Part shown: piece after piece, positions 8,146-17,087 of the stretch
Layout: each line of letters begins with the position of its first letter
Numbering within the stretch: the stretch's first letter is position 1
Origin: Streptococcus sp. HMSC078D09
Lineage (GTDB): Bacteria; Bacillota; Bacilli; Lactobacillales; Streptococcaceae
DNA: 64,000 nt
Direction: 5' to 3'
NCBI RefSeq assembly: GCF_001813675.1
Contig: NZ_KV813675.1
Coordinates: forward strand, 253,722 to 317,721
The notes under the pieces: model-generated
The model's input: the letters and a program-made list of their open reading frames with translations, nothing else
Database searches by the model: none
What the model was told of the DNA's origin: nothing
Position numbers and translations under genes: made by a program

Positions 8146-9570
8146 ATGACTAAAGCAAACTTTGGTGTTGTTGGTATGGCCGTAATGGGTCGTAACCTTG
8201 CCCTTAATATCGAATCTCGTGGCTACACAGTTGCCATTTTTAACCGTAGTAAAGAAAAAACAGAAGATGTGATTGCTTGCCATCCTGATAAAAACTTTGT
8301 GCCAAGCTATGATATCGAAAGCTTCGTAAACTCTATCGAAAAACCACGTCGTATCATGCTCATGGTTCAAGCAGGACCTGGTACAGACGCAACCATCCAA
8401 GCCCTTCTTCCACACTTGGACAAAGGGGACATCTTGATCGATGGAGGAAATACTTTCTATAAAGATACCATCCGTCGTAATGAAGAATTGGCGAACTCAG
8501 GGATCAACTTTATCGGTACAGGTGTATCTGGTGGTGAAAAAGGTGCCCTTGAAGGTCCTTCTATCATGCCTGGTGGACAAAAAGAAGCATATGACTTGGT
8601 AGCTGACGTTCTTGAAGAAATCTCTGCAAAAGCGCCTGAAGATGGAAAACCATGTGTGACTTACATCGGTCCTGATGGAGCTGGTCACTACGTGAAAATG
8701 GTCCACAACGGGATCGAGTACGGGGATATGCAATTGATCGCAGAAAGCTATGACCTCATGCAACACTTGCTTGGCCTTTCTGCAGAAGACATGGCTGAAA
8801 TCTTCACTGAATGGAACAAGGGTGAGTTGGACAGCTACTTGATTGAAATCACAGCTGATATCTTGAAACGCAAAGACGATGAAGGTCAAGATGGACCAAT
8901 CGTAGACTACATCTTGGACGCTGCAGGAAACAAAGGAACTGGTAAATGGACTAGCCAATCAGCGCTTGACCTTGGTGTACCATTGTCACTCATCACTGAG
9001 TCAGTATTTGCTCGTTACATCTCTGCCTACAAAGAAGAACGTGTACACGCTAGCAAGGTTCTTCCAAAACCAGCTGCCTTCAAATTTGAAGGAGACAAGG
9101 CTGAGTTGATCGAAAAAATTCGTCAAGCCCTTTACTTCTCAAAAATCATCTCTTACGCACAAGGTTTTGCGCAATTGCGTGTTGCTTCTAAAGAAAACAA
9201 CTGGAACTTACCATTTGCGGACATCGCATCTATCTGGCGCGATGGATGTATCATCCGTTCTCGTTTCTTGCAAAAGATCACAGATGCTTACAACCGCGAT
9301 GCAGATCTTGCTAACCTTCTATTGGATGAGTACTTCTTGGATGTCACTGCTAAGTACCAACAATCAGTTCGTGACATTGTAGCTCTTGCTGTTCAAGCAG
9401 GTGTACCTGTACCAACCTTCTCAGCAGCCATCACTTACTTCGATAGCTACCGTTCAGCGGATCTTCCAGCGAACTTGATCCAAGCACAACGTGACTACTT
9501 TGGTGCTCACACATATCAACGTAAAGACAAAGAAGGTACCTTCCACTATTCTTGGTACGACGAAAAATAA
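8146..9570 (+). CDS. gnd: 6-phosphogluconate dehydrogenase (decarboxylating)
   Basis: This enzyme oxidises 6-phosphogluconate to ribulose 5-phosphate and CO2 with NADP+ in the oxidative pentose phosphate pathway. The N-terminal Rossmann motif [13 protein letters not shown], the catalytic region with [19 protein letters not shown], then [13 protein letters not shown], and the C-terminal helical domain ending with an RKDKEG tail are all present. The length of 474 residues is standard. I start at the ATG at 8146 after AAAGAGGAG; 17 in-frame codons upstream are not conserved. ritR follows after 9 bases, as in S. pneumoniae. Confidence 0.97.
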   Translation: MTKANFGVVGMAVMGRNLALNIESRGYTVAIFNRSKEKTEDVIACHPDKNFVPSYDIESFVNSIEKPRRIMLMVQAGPGTDATIQALLPHLDKGDILIDGGNTFYKDTIRRNEELANSGINFIGTGVSGGEKGALEGPSIMPGGQKEAYDLVADVLEEISAKAPEDGKPCVTYIGPDGAGHYVKMVHNGIEYGDMQLIAESYDLMQHLLGLSAEDMAEIFTEWNKGELDSYLIEITADILKRKDDEGQDGPIVDYILDAAGNKGTGKWTSQSALDLGVPLSLITESVFARYISAYKEERVHASKVLPKPAAFKFEGDKAELIEKIRQALYFSKIISYAQGFAQLRVASKENNWNLPFADIASIWRDGCIIRSRFLQKITDAYNRDADLANLLLDEYFLDVTAKYQQSVRDIVALAVQAGVPVPTFSAAITYFDSYRSADLPANLIQAQRDYFGAHTYQRKDKEGTFHYSWYDEK

Positions 9571-9579
9571 TCTTGCTCT

Positions 9580-10278
9580 ATGGTCAAACGAGTTCTACTA
9601 GTAGAAAATGAGAAGCAAATCGCTCGCTTCATTGATTTGGAACTTCAAAAAGAAGGGTACCAAGTTGATGTGGTCGAGGATGGAAAAGCGGCTCTGGCCT
9701 TGATTGCTGCGACCAAATATGATCTGATCTTGTTTAATTACGATTTGTCAGATATGTCTGGTGAAACATTCGCAGAGGAAATCAGTCGGATTCGCCCAGC
9801 TTCTGTTTTGATTGTTTTGGATAGCCGCGAAAAAATTGCTGAGCACAAAGAGAGTATTCAGCGCTTTGCCGTTTCCTATATGGTTAAACCCTTTATTATC
9901 AGCGATTTGGTAGATAAGATCACAGCCATTTTTAGAGGACGTGATTATATTGACCAACATTGTAGCCAGATGAAAATCCCAACATCATACCGCAATTTGC
10001 GCATTGATGTGGAACACCATACCGTCTATCGTGGGAAAGATATGATTAGTTTAACCCGCAGAGAGTATGATCTCTTAGCGACTCTGATGGGAAGCAAAGG
10101 GGTGGTGACACGAGATCAGTTGTTGGAAAGTGTCTGGAAGTACGAGAGTACAGGTGAGACTAATATTGTGGACGTCTATATCCGGTATCTTCGTGGGAAA
10201 ATTGATCTACCAGGTCAAAAAAGCTATATTAAGACCGTTCGTGGGATTGGCTATGCCATGCAAGACGCATTAGAATAA
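9580..10278 (+). CDS. ritR: Orphan response regulator RitR
   Basis: RitR is an orphan OmpR/PhoB-type regulator that represses iron uptake and responds to oxidation. The 232-residue protein has a receiver domain (1-118) and a winged-helix DNA-binding domain (about 130-230, with TRREYDLLATLM and IRYLRGKI). The usual phospho-acceptor Asp is Asn53 (LILFNYDLSD), so it cannot be phosphorylated in the normal way. Cys128, in the interdomain linker (DQHCSQMK), matches the redox-sensing cysteine reported for pneumococcal RitR. No kinase gene is adjacent. Its position 9 bp behind gnd matches the pneumococcal order and links it to NADPH supply. A strong terminator follows. Confidence 0.92.
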   Translation: MVKRVLLVENEKQIARFIDLELQKEGYQVDVVEDGKAALALIAATKYDLILFNYDLSDMSGETFAEEISRIRPASVLIVLDSREKIAEHKESIQRFAVSYMVKPFIISDLVDKITAIFRGRDYIDQHCSQMKIPTSYRNLRIDVEHHTVYRGKDMISLTRREYDLLATLMGSKGVVTRDQLLESVWKYESTGETNIVDVYIRYLRGKIDLPGQKSYIKTVRGIGYAMQDALE

Positions 10279-10279
10279 A

Positions 10280-10312
10280 ACATTCGAACCCTTAGAGGGT
10301 TCGAATGTTTTT
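10280..10312 (+). terminator. Terminator after gnd-ritR
   Basis: A perfect 12-bp stem ACATTCGAACCC/GGGTTCGAATGT with a 5-base loop and a T run. Confidence 0.9.
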
Positions 10313-10322
10313 ATACTTCAAG

Positions 10323-10336
10323 GGAAACGTTTGCGT
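10323..10336. promoter_or_regulatory. Upstream cre-like half of a paired operator
   Basis: GAAACGTTTGCGTC contains AAACGTTTGCG, the exact reverse complement of CGCAAACGTTT found in the second site at 10462. The pair flanks the ptsG promoter by about 130 bp, so both may bind the same LacI-type regulator (CcpA). Confidence 0.4.
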
Positions 10337-10419
10337 CGAAAAAGAATGAGTTTTAAAAAGAATATGGCTTAAAAAAGATAATAAAAGATAAAATTTGGAG
10401 AAAAAAATGAATGTAAGGC

Positions 10420-10447
10420 TTTACAAATTTTTAAAATATGGTATACT
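10420..10447 (+). promoter_or_regulatory. ptsG promoter
   Basis: TTTACA at 10420 and TATACT at 10442 with a 16-base spacer. Transcription would start near 10454, giving a leader of about 55 bases that carries a cre-like site. Confidence 0.7.
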
Positions 10448-10459
10448 AGAAACAAATTA

Positions 10460-10475
10460 AGCGCAAACGTTTTCT
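10460..10475. promoter_or_regulatory. cre-like site in ptsG leader
   Basis: AGCGCAAACGTTTTCT has the central AANCGNTNWC of CcpA sites and lies just downstream of the predicted start point, where bound CcpA would repress or block elongation. Confidence 0.5.
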
Positions 10476-10509
10476 TAAAACAAAGCCTTAAACAATATAA
10501 GGAGGTTGA

Positions 10510-12705
10510 ATGATGAACAAAGGATCATTCAAAAGTTTATTTAGCTTTGAATTCTGGCAGAAGTTCGGTAAGGCCTTGATGGTCGTTATCGCTGTCATGC
10601 CAGCGGCTGGGTTGATGATTTCAATCGGGAAATCTATCCCTATGATCAACCCGAATTTATCTCCACTTGTTATTACAGGTGGAATTCTCGAACAAATCGG
10701 TTGGGGGGTTATCGGAAACCTTCACATCCTCTTTGCCCTTGCTATCGGTGGTAGCTGGGCCAAAGAACGTGCAGGGGGTGCCTTTGCAGCTGGTCTCTCT
10801 TTCATCTTGATTAACCGTATTACCGGTGCAGTTTTCGGAGTGACATCTGCAATGTTAGCTGATAAGGCTGCTACGGTTCACACAATCTTCGGTGGATCAA
10901 TTAAAGTTGCGGACTACTTTATCAGTGTTCTTGAAGCTCCAGCTCTTAATATGGGGGTATTTGTAGGGATTATCTCAGGTTTCGTTGGAGCAACTGCCTT
11001 CAATAAATACTACAACTACCGTAAACTCCCAGAAGCCCTTTCTTTCTTCAACGGGAAACGCTTTGTACCATTCGTTGTTATCGTTCGTTCAGCTCTAACA
11101 GCCTTGGTTCTGTCAGCCTTGTGGCCAGTAGTTCAATCAGGAATTAATGGATTTGGTGTTTGGATCGCCAACTCACAATCAACAGCTCCAGTATTGGCAC
11201 CATTCTTGTTTGGTACCTTGGAACGTCTTCTCTTGCCATTTGGTCTTCACCACATGTTGACCATTCCAATCAACTATACTCAATTGGGTGGTAGCTACCA
11301 AGTTCTTACAGGTGCTGCCAAAGGAACAACTGTATTTGGACAAGATCCACTTTGGTTGGCTTGGGTAACAGACCTTGTTAACTTGAAGAAAGCTGATCCT
11401 AGCCAATACCAACACTTGCTTCATGCCTACACACCAGCTCGTTTCAAAGTTGGTCAAATGATCGGATCATTTGGTATTTTGATGGGGATCGTGGTTGCCA
11501 TCTACCGCAATGTGGATCCAGATAAAAAAGAAAAATACAAAGGGATGCTTTTTGCAACTGCCCTTGCAACATTCTTGACAGGTGTAACAGAACCAATTGA
11601 ATACATGTTCATGTTTATTGCTACACCATTGTACATCATCTATGCTCTTGTTCAAGGTGCTGCCTTTGCAATGGCTGACTTGGTTAACCTTCGTGTCCAC
11701 TCATTCGGTTCAATCGAGTTCTTGACACGTACCCCAATGGCCATCAACGCTGGTTTGGCATTAGATATCTTTAACTTTGTATGGGTAACAGTCCTCTTTG
11801 CCTTTATCATGTACTTCATTGCTAACTTCATGATTAAGAAATTCAATTATGCAACTCCAGGACGTAACGGTAACTATGAACAAAATGATGATGCCCCTGC
11901 AGGAGATGGTGCAGCAGCAGGTGCTGCTACAAGCTCAGCAAGCTCACAAGTCATTAACATTATCAACTTACTTGGTGGACGTGCTAACATCGTCGACGTT
12001 GACGCATGTATGACTCGTCTTCGTGTAACCGTTAAGGACGCTGAAAAAGTCGGAACAGAAGAACAATGGAAAGCTGAAGGCGCTATGGGTCTTGTCATGA
12101 AAGGACAAGGGGTCCAAGCGATCTACGGACCTAAAGCTGACGTATTGAAATCTGATATCCAAGACGTTCTTGATTCAGGTGAAGTCATTCCTGAAACACT
12201 TCCTAGCCAAATGACAGCAGTTCAAAAGGCTGAAGCAACCTTTAAAGGGGTAACTGATGAAGTGCACTCTGTTGCAGATGGTGAAGTGATCAACATCGAA
12301 GATGTGAAAGATCCTGTATTCTCACAAAAAATGATGGGTGACGGATTTGCGGTTGAGCCTGAAAATGGCCACATCGTTTCACCAGTTGCTGGTAAAGTTA
12401 CTAGTGTCTTCCCAACCAAACATGCCCTTGGTTTGGTAACAGATAATGGTTTGGAAGTCTTGGTTCACATCGGTCTAGATACTGTTAGTCTTGAAGGAAA
12501 ACCATTTGAGGTTAAAGTTTCTGAAGGTCAAACAGTGGCTGCTGGAGACCTCTTGGTGGAAGCAGACCTTGATGCAATCCGTGCAGCTGGTCGTGAAACT
12601 TCAACAATTGTTGTCTTCACAAATGCAGATGCGATTAAATCCGTTAAGGTCGAACATACTGGTAAATTGGCAGCAAATGCGCCAGTTGCAACAGTAGAAT
12701 TATAA
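10510..12705 (+). CDS. ptsG: PTS glucose-family transporter, EIICBA
   Basis: A single-chain PTS permease that imports and phosphorylates a hexose, most likely glucose or a close relative. Domain order in 731 residues: EIIC membrane domain (about 1-450, starting SFEFWQKFGKALMVVIAVMPAAG), a Gly/Ala/Ser-rich linker, EIIB (about 480-555, phospho-Cys in DACMTRLRVT), and EIIA (about 600-731, active His in LVHIGLDT). The start is one of two tandem ATGs after an AAGGAGG site. The leader carries a cre-like site, and a second matching site lies upstream, pointing to CcpA control. The exact sugar within the glucose/glucosamine/maltose family cannot be fixed from sequence. Confidence 0.9.
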   Translation: MMNKGSFKSLFSFEFWQKFGKALMVVIAVMPAAGLMISIGKSIPMINPNLSPLVITGGILEQIGWGVIGNLHILFALAIGGSWAKERAGGAFAAGLSFILINRITGAVFGVTSAMLADKAATVHTIFGGSIKVADYFISVLEAPALNMGVFVGIISGFVGATAFNKYYNYRKLPEALSFFNGKRFVPFVVIVRSALTALVLSALWPVVQSGINGFGVWIANSQSTAPVLAPFLFGTLERLLLPFGLHHMLTIPINYTQLGGSYQVLTGAAKGTTVFGQDPLWLAWVTDLVNLKKADPSQYQHLLHAYTPARFKVGQMIGSFGILMGIVVAIYRNVDPDKKEKYKGMLFATALATFLTGVTEPIEYMFMFIATPLYIIYALVQGAAFAMADLVNLRVHSFGSIEFLTRTPMAINAGLALDIFNFVWVTVLFAFIMYFIANFMIKKFNYATPGRNGNYEQNDDAPAGDGAAAGAATSSASSQVINIINLLGGRANIVDVDACMTRLRVTVKDAEKVGTEEQWKAEGAMGLVMKGQGVQAIYGPKADVLKSDIQDVLDSGEVIPETLPSQMTAVQKAEATFKGVTDEVHSVADGEVINIEDVKDPVFSQKMMGDGFAVEPENGHIVSPVAGKVTSVFPTKHALGLVTDNGLEVLVHIGLDTVSLEGKPFEVKVSEGQTVAAGDLLVEADLDAIRAAGRETSTIVVFTNADAIKSVKVEHTGKLAANAPVATVEL

Positions 12706-12708
12706 GAG

Positions 12709-12763
12709 ACGTCGGCAAAGAAAATGAGGTTGGGGCAGTGCACCCGGCCTCTTGCCGTTTCTT
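12709..12763 (+). terminator. Terminator after ptsG
   Basis: Nested hairpin: the outer stem CGGCAA/TTGCCG encloses a GAGG...CCTC inner stem and is followed by TTTCTTTATTT. Confidence 0.75.
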
Positions 12764-12790
12764 TATTTGGAGAGAAGGAGAAATCAGGGG

Positions 12791-13603
12791 ATGAAATTTT
12801 TAACATTAAATTCCCATAGTTGGATGGAAGAGAATGCTCAGCAAAAATTTGAAACCCTCAAGGAACAAATTTTAGAAGCGCAATATGATGTGATCTGTTT
12901 CCAAGAGGTCAATCAAGAAATGGCCTCAGAAACAGTCGAAACAGATGAGTATTATCAAGCTTTGCCATCATCTGTAGCGATTCACAAGGATCACTTTGTT
13001 CGCGTATTGGTAGAAGAGTTAGCTGCTCATGGACTCCACTATTATTGGACTTGGGCCTACAACCATATTGGCTATGATCACCTCAATGAGGGTGTGGCCG
13101 TTCTTTCGCGTCAACCCTTGAAGGCGGATGAGATTTTGGTATCCAATATGGATGATCCAACGGACTACCATACTCGTCGAGTAGCCGTTGCCCATACAAG
13201 TGTAGATGGCAAAGAGATTGCTGTTGCCAGCGTCCATCTTTCTTGGTGGGACAAAGGTTTCCAATTTGAGTGGCCACGCATTGAGAACTACTTCAGCCAA
13301 GTAGGCAAACCCTTTATTCTAGCTGGTGATTTCAATAATCCTGCTGGTCAAGAAGGGTATGAGACGATTCTATCCAGTTCCCTTAAGCTTCAAGACAGCT
13401 TTATTGAAGCCAAAGAAACAAAGGGGACTTATACTGTAGGACCTGGAATCGATGGCTGGACGGACAATCAAGTTCCATTGCGAATCGATTACGTCTTTGC
13501 AAGTCCAGAATGGGACATCCAGCGTCTACATGTCATTTTTGATGGTCAAAACAAACCCCATGTCAGTGATCACTATGGCTTAGAAGCTGAATTATCGCTT
13601 TAA
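12791..13603 (+). CDS. Endonuclease/exonuclease/phosphatase family protein
   Basis: A 270-residue soluble member of the EEP metal-dependent phosphodiesterase fold (DNase I, sphingomyelinase, inositol phosphatase). Motifs in order: LTLNSHSW (residues 4-11), CFQEVNQE with the metal-binding Glu (about 36-43), SVHLSWWD (catalytic His region), LAGDFNNPAG and the C-terminal VSDHYGLEAEL with the catalytic Asp-His. There is no signal peptide, so it acts in the cytoplasm. The ATG at 12791 follows AAGGAGAAATCAGGGG; the frame is open upstream through the ptsG terminator. The substrate is unknown. A hairpin terminator follows. Confidence 0.85.
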   Translation: MKFLTLNSHSWMEENAQQKFETLKEQILEAQYDVICFQEVNQEMASETVETDEYYQALPSSVAIHKDHFVRVLVEELAAHGLHYYWTWAYNHIGYDHLNEGVAVLSRQPLKADEILVSNMDDPTDYHTRRVAVAHTSVDGKEIAVASVHLSWWDKGFQFEWPRIENYFSQVGKPFILAGDFNNPAGQEGYETILSSSLKLQDSFIEAKETKGTYTVGPGIDGWTDNQVPLRIDYVFASPEWDIQRLHVIFDGQNKPHVSDHYGLEAELSL

Positions 13604-13612
13604 TATAAATGG

Positions 13613-13661
13613 AGAGTCGAAAGAAAAACGATTTTATTCAATCGTCCTTCGACTCTTTTTT
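13613..13661 (+). terminator. Terminator after the EEP family gene
   Basis: Outer stem GAGTCGAA/TTCGACTC with an inner CGATT/AATCG stem, followed by six T. Confidence 0.85.
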
Positions 13662-13767
13662 ATGGATCAATGAGGAGCAAGCATAGAGGATTCTCCTGTT
13701 CTTCTGCTTTCTTTACGATTCAATTTATGGTAAAATGAAGTGTTAATACAGTTTAAGGAGGTAGCAA

Positions 13768-14241
13768 ATGCGTTGTCCAAAATGTGGTGGAAGTAAGTCT
13801 AGTGTGGTGGATAGTCGACAAGCTGAAGATGGGAACACCATCCGTCGTCGCAGGGAATGCGAAGAATGCCATTATCGCTTTACTACCTACGAACGAGTGG
13901 AAGAGCGGACCCTAGTGGTCGTCAAAAAAGATGGGACACGCGAGCAATTTTCTCGTGATAAAATCTTTAATGGTATTATCCGCTCAGCTCAAAAACGGCC
14001 GGTTTCTAGTGACGAAATCGAAGAAATTGTAAACCGGATCGAGCAAAAGGTTCGCAGCCAAAGTGATAATGAAATTAACAGTGAGTATATTGGTTCTTTG
14101 GTTATGGATGAGTTAGCAGATCTAGATGAGATTACCTATGTCCGTTTTGCAAGTGTTTACCGGAGTTTCAAGGATGTCGGTGAGTTAGAGACCCTCTTGA
14201 AACAAATTACGAAGGGAACCAAGAAGAAAAAGGAAAAATAG
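13768..14241 (+). CDS. nrdR: Ribonucleotide reductase regulator NrdR
   Basis: NrdR represses ribonucleotide reductase genes by sensing ATP/dATP through an ATP-cone and binding NrdR boxes. The 157-residue protein has an N-terminal zinc ribbon with CPKC (3-6) and CEEC (31-34), then the ATP-cone (about 46-136, with [16 protein letters not shown]). The SD AAGGAGG lies just upstream. dnaB starts directly after its stop codon, so the nrdR-dnaB-dnaI operon links dNTP supply to replication initiation, as in other streptococci. Confidence 0.96.
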   Translation: MRCPKCGGSKSSVVDSRQAEDGNTIRRRRECEECHYRFTTYERVEERTLVVVKKDGTREQFSRDKIFNGIIRSAQKRPVSSDEIEEIVNRIEQKVRSQSDNEINSEYIGSLVMDELADLDEITYVRFASVYRSFKDVGELETLLKQITKGTKKKKEK

Positions 14242-15420
14242 ATGAAGCCCAATACGCCTTTCGCATTTTTAAAAAATAATCTTCTTCCACTGGCAGGGGC
14301 TGCATTGGAGCAGTACTATCTGCCTATTTTAGAGACAGAAACGGTAACGGTTTATCGTTATCTACTCGCCTCTTATGATCAGGGTGAAAAACAATATTTA
14401 CTGGCACAAATCCTCAATCACCTAAATATAGGATTTCCACAGTTGCTACTTGCCTTTGATCGTTTAATTGCCATGGGTTTGATCGATCTCTATGAGGAAG
14501 AAGTTGGGATCACCATTCAGTTACATGCCCCTCTTGAGGCAGAACAATTTTTTTCAAATGCTGTTTTTAAACGCTTACTGGAAAAAAAGATTGGGGAAAA
14601 GGCAGTGGAGGATCTGCTTCCAGCACGCTCTTTAGGAACTAGACGGCAAGTGTCCTTCTCTCAAGTATTTGGACTAGATGCTGGTGAGGTGACTGTTGTT
14701 GCCAGTAAAAAACAGCAGTTTGATATGGAAATGTTTAAACGGATGATGGGGCGTGATGGACTTCGTTTTGCGGATGAAGGAGAAGCGACTCTGGCCCTCT
14801 TTGCCATCGCAGAAGAGCAGCAATGGACCTGGTATGAAACCTATCTCCTAGCAAAAGAAACAGCTGTAGAACGGACCATCTCTCCGAAGAGAATGAAGCA
14901 AAAATTGGCTCAGGCTAGCCAAGAGCACCCCCGCGTGTCTTATAGCCGTCAGGAAGAAACTATTCTGAGAGAAGCTAAGGCAAAATCCAGCCTACAATTT
15001 TTAGCGGAGATTAAAAAGGCGCGCAATGCGACCATTACGCAGAGCGAACGCAAGACTCTATCTAAGTTAGCTGATCTAGGCTTACTAGATGAGGTGATCA
15101 ATATTATCTTATTGTTGACCTTTAACAAGACCCAGTCTGCTAATCTCAATGAAAAGTATGCTTTGAAAGTAGGAAATGATTTTTCTTATCAAGGAGTTAA
15201 CAGTGCGGAACTGGCGATTTTAAAAGTCCGGGAACGCCAGGAACAAGCTAAGGGTCAAGGAAATAAGGGGACGACAACTGCTCTTGCCAAAGGCAAGCCA
15301 AGTAATGTTCCCAAGTGGAGTCAACCACATTATCAAAATCAAACCAGTCAAGAAGAAAAGGTGGATCTCGCTAAAGAGAAACAACGCCTGTTAGAAAAAC
15401 TGAATCAAGGAGGTGAGTAG
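14242..15420 (+). CDS. dnaB: Replication initiation and membrane attachment protein DnaB
   Basis: The Firmicute DnaB (not the E. coli helicase) helps load the replicative helicase at oriC together with DnaD and DnaI. The 392-residue product has the N-terminal winged-helix-like part, a DnaD-like helical domain in the second half (with ITQSERKTLSKLADLGLLDEV) and a charged C-terminal tail after KAKGQGNK. It starts immediately after the nrdR stop (TAGATG) and ends immediately before the dnaI start (TAGATG), so translation is probably coupled. Confidence 0.9.
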   Translation: MKPNTPFAFLKNNLLPLAGAALEQYYLPILETETVTVYRYLLASYDQGEKQYLLAQILNHLNIGFPQLLLAFDRLIAMGLIDLYEEEVGITIQLHAPLEAEQFFSNAVFKRLLEKKIGEKAVEDLLPARSLGTRRQVSFSQVFGLDAGEVTVVASKKQQFDMEMFKRMMGRDGLRFADEGEATLALFAIAEEQQWTWYETYLLAKETAVERTISPKRMKQKLAQASQEHPRVSYSRQEETILREAKAKSSLQFLAEIKKARNATITQSERKTLSKLADLGLLDEVINIILLLTFNKTQSANLNEKYALKVGNDFSYQGVNSAELAILKVRERQEQAKGQGNKGTTTALAKGKPSNVPKWSQPHYQNQTSQEEKVDLAKEKQRLLEKLNQGGE

Positions 15421-16320
15421 ATGGAAAGTGTAGGTCAAACCATGTCTCACATGAATCGTGCGCGTCAATTTAACTATGAGGATTTGGTCGCACAGATCTT
15501 GGCAGACCAAGAAGTCGCTGCCTTTATCAAAGACCAGTCTTTGTCTGAGAAAGAAATTCGTCGTAGTATTTCAAAATTTAATCAATACATCAGTGAGCGC
15601 AACCGTTTCTTATTGGGAGATTCGGATTACATTGCCAAAGGTTATAAGCCCATCCTCATCATGAATGAAGGATATGCGGATGTCACTTATGAGGAGACAC
15701 CAGAGTTAATCGAAGCCCAAAAACGTGCTGCGATCAACCAACGTCTCAACTTGATCAATCTCCCTTCAACTTTGAAAGAAGCGAGTCTAGCCAAGGTAGA
15801 GCTCGATGATAAGGGACGATTTGTGGCTTTTGAGGAATTAGCTAATTTTGTAGCCAACTATCCCGAGTATCAAAAGGGAATTTACCTCTATGGTGATTTT
15901 GGAGTAGGAAAGAGCTACATGATGGCAGCTCTGGCTCATGATTTATCCGAAAAACGCCAGGCCTCTACCACTCTACTACATTTCCCAAGTTTTGCTATCG
16001 ATGTCAAAAATGCCATCAGTTCGGGCTTGGTCAAAGAAACCGTAGATCAGGTGAAAAAAGCCGAAATTTTAATTCTCGATGATATCGGTGCGGAACAGAT
16101 GTCAGCCTGGGTACGAGACGAAATCTTACAAGTGATTCTGCAGCACCGGATGCAGGAAAATCTTCCGACCTTCTTTACCTCTAACTTTAATTTTGAAGAG
16201 TTGGAACGCCATTTTGCAACGTCGCGCAATGGTGATGAAACCTGGCAGGCCAAACGTGTCATGGAGCGCGTGAAATTTTTAGCTAAGGAAATCCATTTGG
16301 AAGGAGTCAATCGCCGATGA
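15421..16320 (+). CDS. dnaI: Primosomal helicase loader DnaI
   Basis: DnaI is the AAA+ loader of the replicative helicase. The 299-residue product has an N-terminal helicase-interacting region (1-100) and an AAA+ domain with Walker A GDFGVGKSY (about 159-167) and Walker B LILDDIGAE (about 217-225). A further conserved stretch is TFFTSNFNFEELERHFA. The gene abuts dnaB upstream and overlaps the nitroreductase start by 4 bases (ATGA). Confidence 0.94.
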   Translation: MESVGQTMSHMNRARQFNYEDLVAQILADQEVAAFIKDQSLSEKEIRRSISKFNQYISERNRFLLGDSDYIAKGYKPILIMNEGYADVTYEETPELIEAQKRAAINQRLNLINLPSTLKEASLAKVELDDKGRFVAFEELANFVANYPEYQKGIYLYGDFGVGKSYMMAALAHDLSEKRQASTTLLHFPSFAIDVKNAISSGLVKETVDQVKKAEILILDDIGAEQMSAWVRDEILQVILQHRMQENLPTFFTSNFNFEELERHFATSRNGDETWQAKRVMERVKFLAKEIHLEGVNRR

Positions 16321-17030
16321 ATGAAACCATCCGTTTAATGAATGCTCATTTTTCTGTTCGCCGGTTTAAGGAAGAAGCTATCAAAGAAGCTGACCTCAAG
16401 GAAATCTTATCAGCTGGGCAGATGGCATCAAGTTGGAAAAACTTTCAATCTTATTCTGTGATTGTGGTAAAGAGCAAGGAAAAGAAAGAAGCTCTTTACG
16501 ACTTGCTTCCTCAAGAAGCGATTCGCCAATCAGATGTCTTTCTACTCTTTGTTGGGGATTTAAACCGTGCTGAAAAAGCTGTCAAACTTCATGAGAAGGA
16601 TTTTCATCCGGAAGGTGTGGATAATTTGTTGATCACTTCAGTGGATGCGGCTCTAGCAGCTCAAAATACGCTATTGGCAGCTGAAAGTCTCGGCTATGGT
16701 GGAGTCATTATTGGCATGTTGCGCTACTGTTCAGAGGAAGTTGCAAAACTCTTCCGTCTGCCAGACTATACCTACCCTGTTTTTGGGATTGCCCTTGGAG
16801 TACCTAATCAGCAGCATGCGGTGAAACCACGCTTACCCTTGGAGCAGGTTGCTTTTGAAGAAGAATACCAAGAACAAGACTTATCAGTTGTGACTGCCTA
16901 TGACAAGGTACAGGCAGATTATGCTGGAGCGCGTGCAACAGATAGCTGGAGCGAGCGCATTGCAGCTCAATTTGGTCAACCTGAACAAGAAGAGACCAAA
17001 AAACTACTAGAAAAACACAAACTATTATGA
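16317..17030 (+). CDS. Nitroreductase family flavoprotein (NADPH-dependent)
   Basis: A 237-residue FMN-dependent oxidoreductase of the NfsA/FRP-like group. The N-terminal FMN-binding motif is SVRRFKEEAI (about 13-22), followed by SAGQMASSWKNFQSYSVIVV and the helical region VDAALAAQNTLLAAESLGYGGVIIG. Family members reduce quinones, nitroaromatics or flavins; the physiological substrate is unknown. Its ATG overlaps the dnaI stop, making it the last gene of the nrdR operon. A hairpin lies between it and der, so the operon may partly read into der. Confidence 0.88.
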   Translation: MNETIRLMNAHFSVRRFKEEAIKEADLKEILSAGQMASSWKNFQSYSVIVVKSKEKKEALYDLLPQEAIRQSDVFLLFVGDLNRAEKAVKLHEKDFHPEGVDNLLITSVDAALAAQNTLLAAESLGYGGVIIGMLRYCSEEVAKLFRLPDYTYPVFGIALGVPNQQHAVKPRLPLEQVAFEEEYQEQDLSVVTAYDKVQADYAGARATDSWSERIAAQFGQPEQEETKKLLEKHKLL

Positions 17031-17087
17031 AATGAAGAGAGGCGTTCTTGAACCGAGGTCTCGCCTTTCATTAGAAAAGAGGAAATC

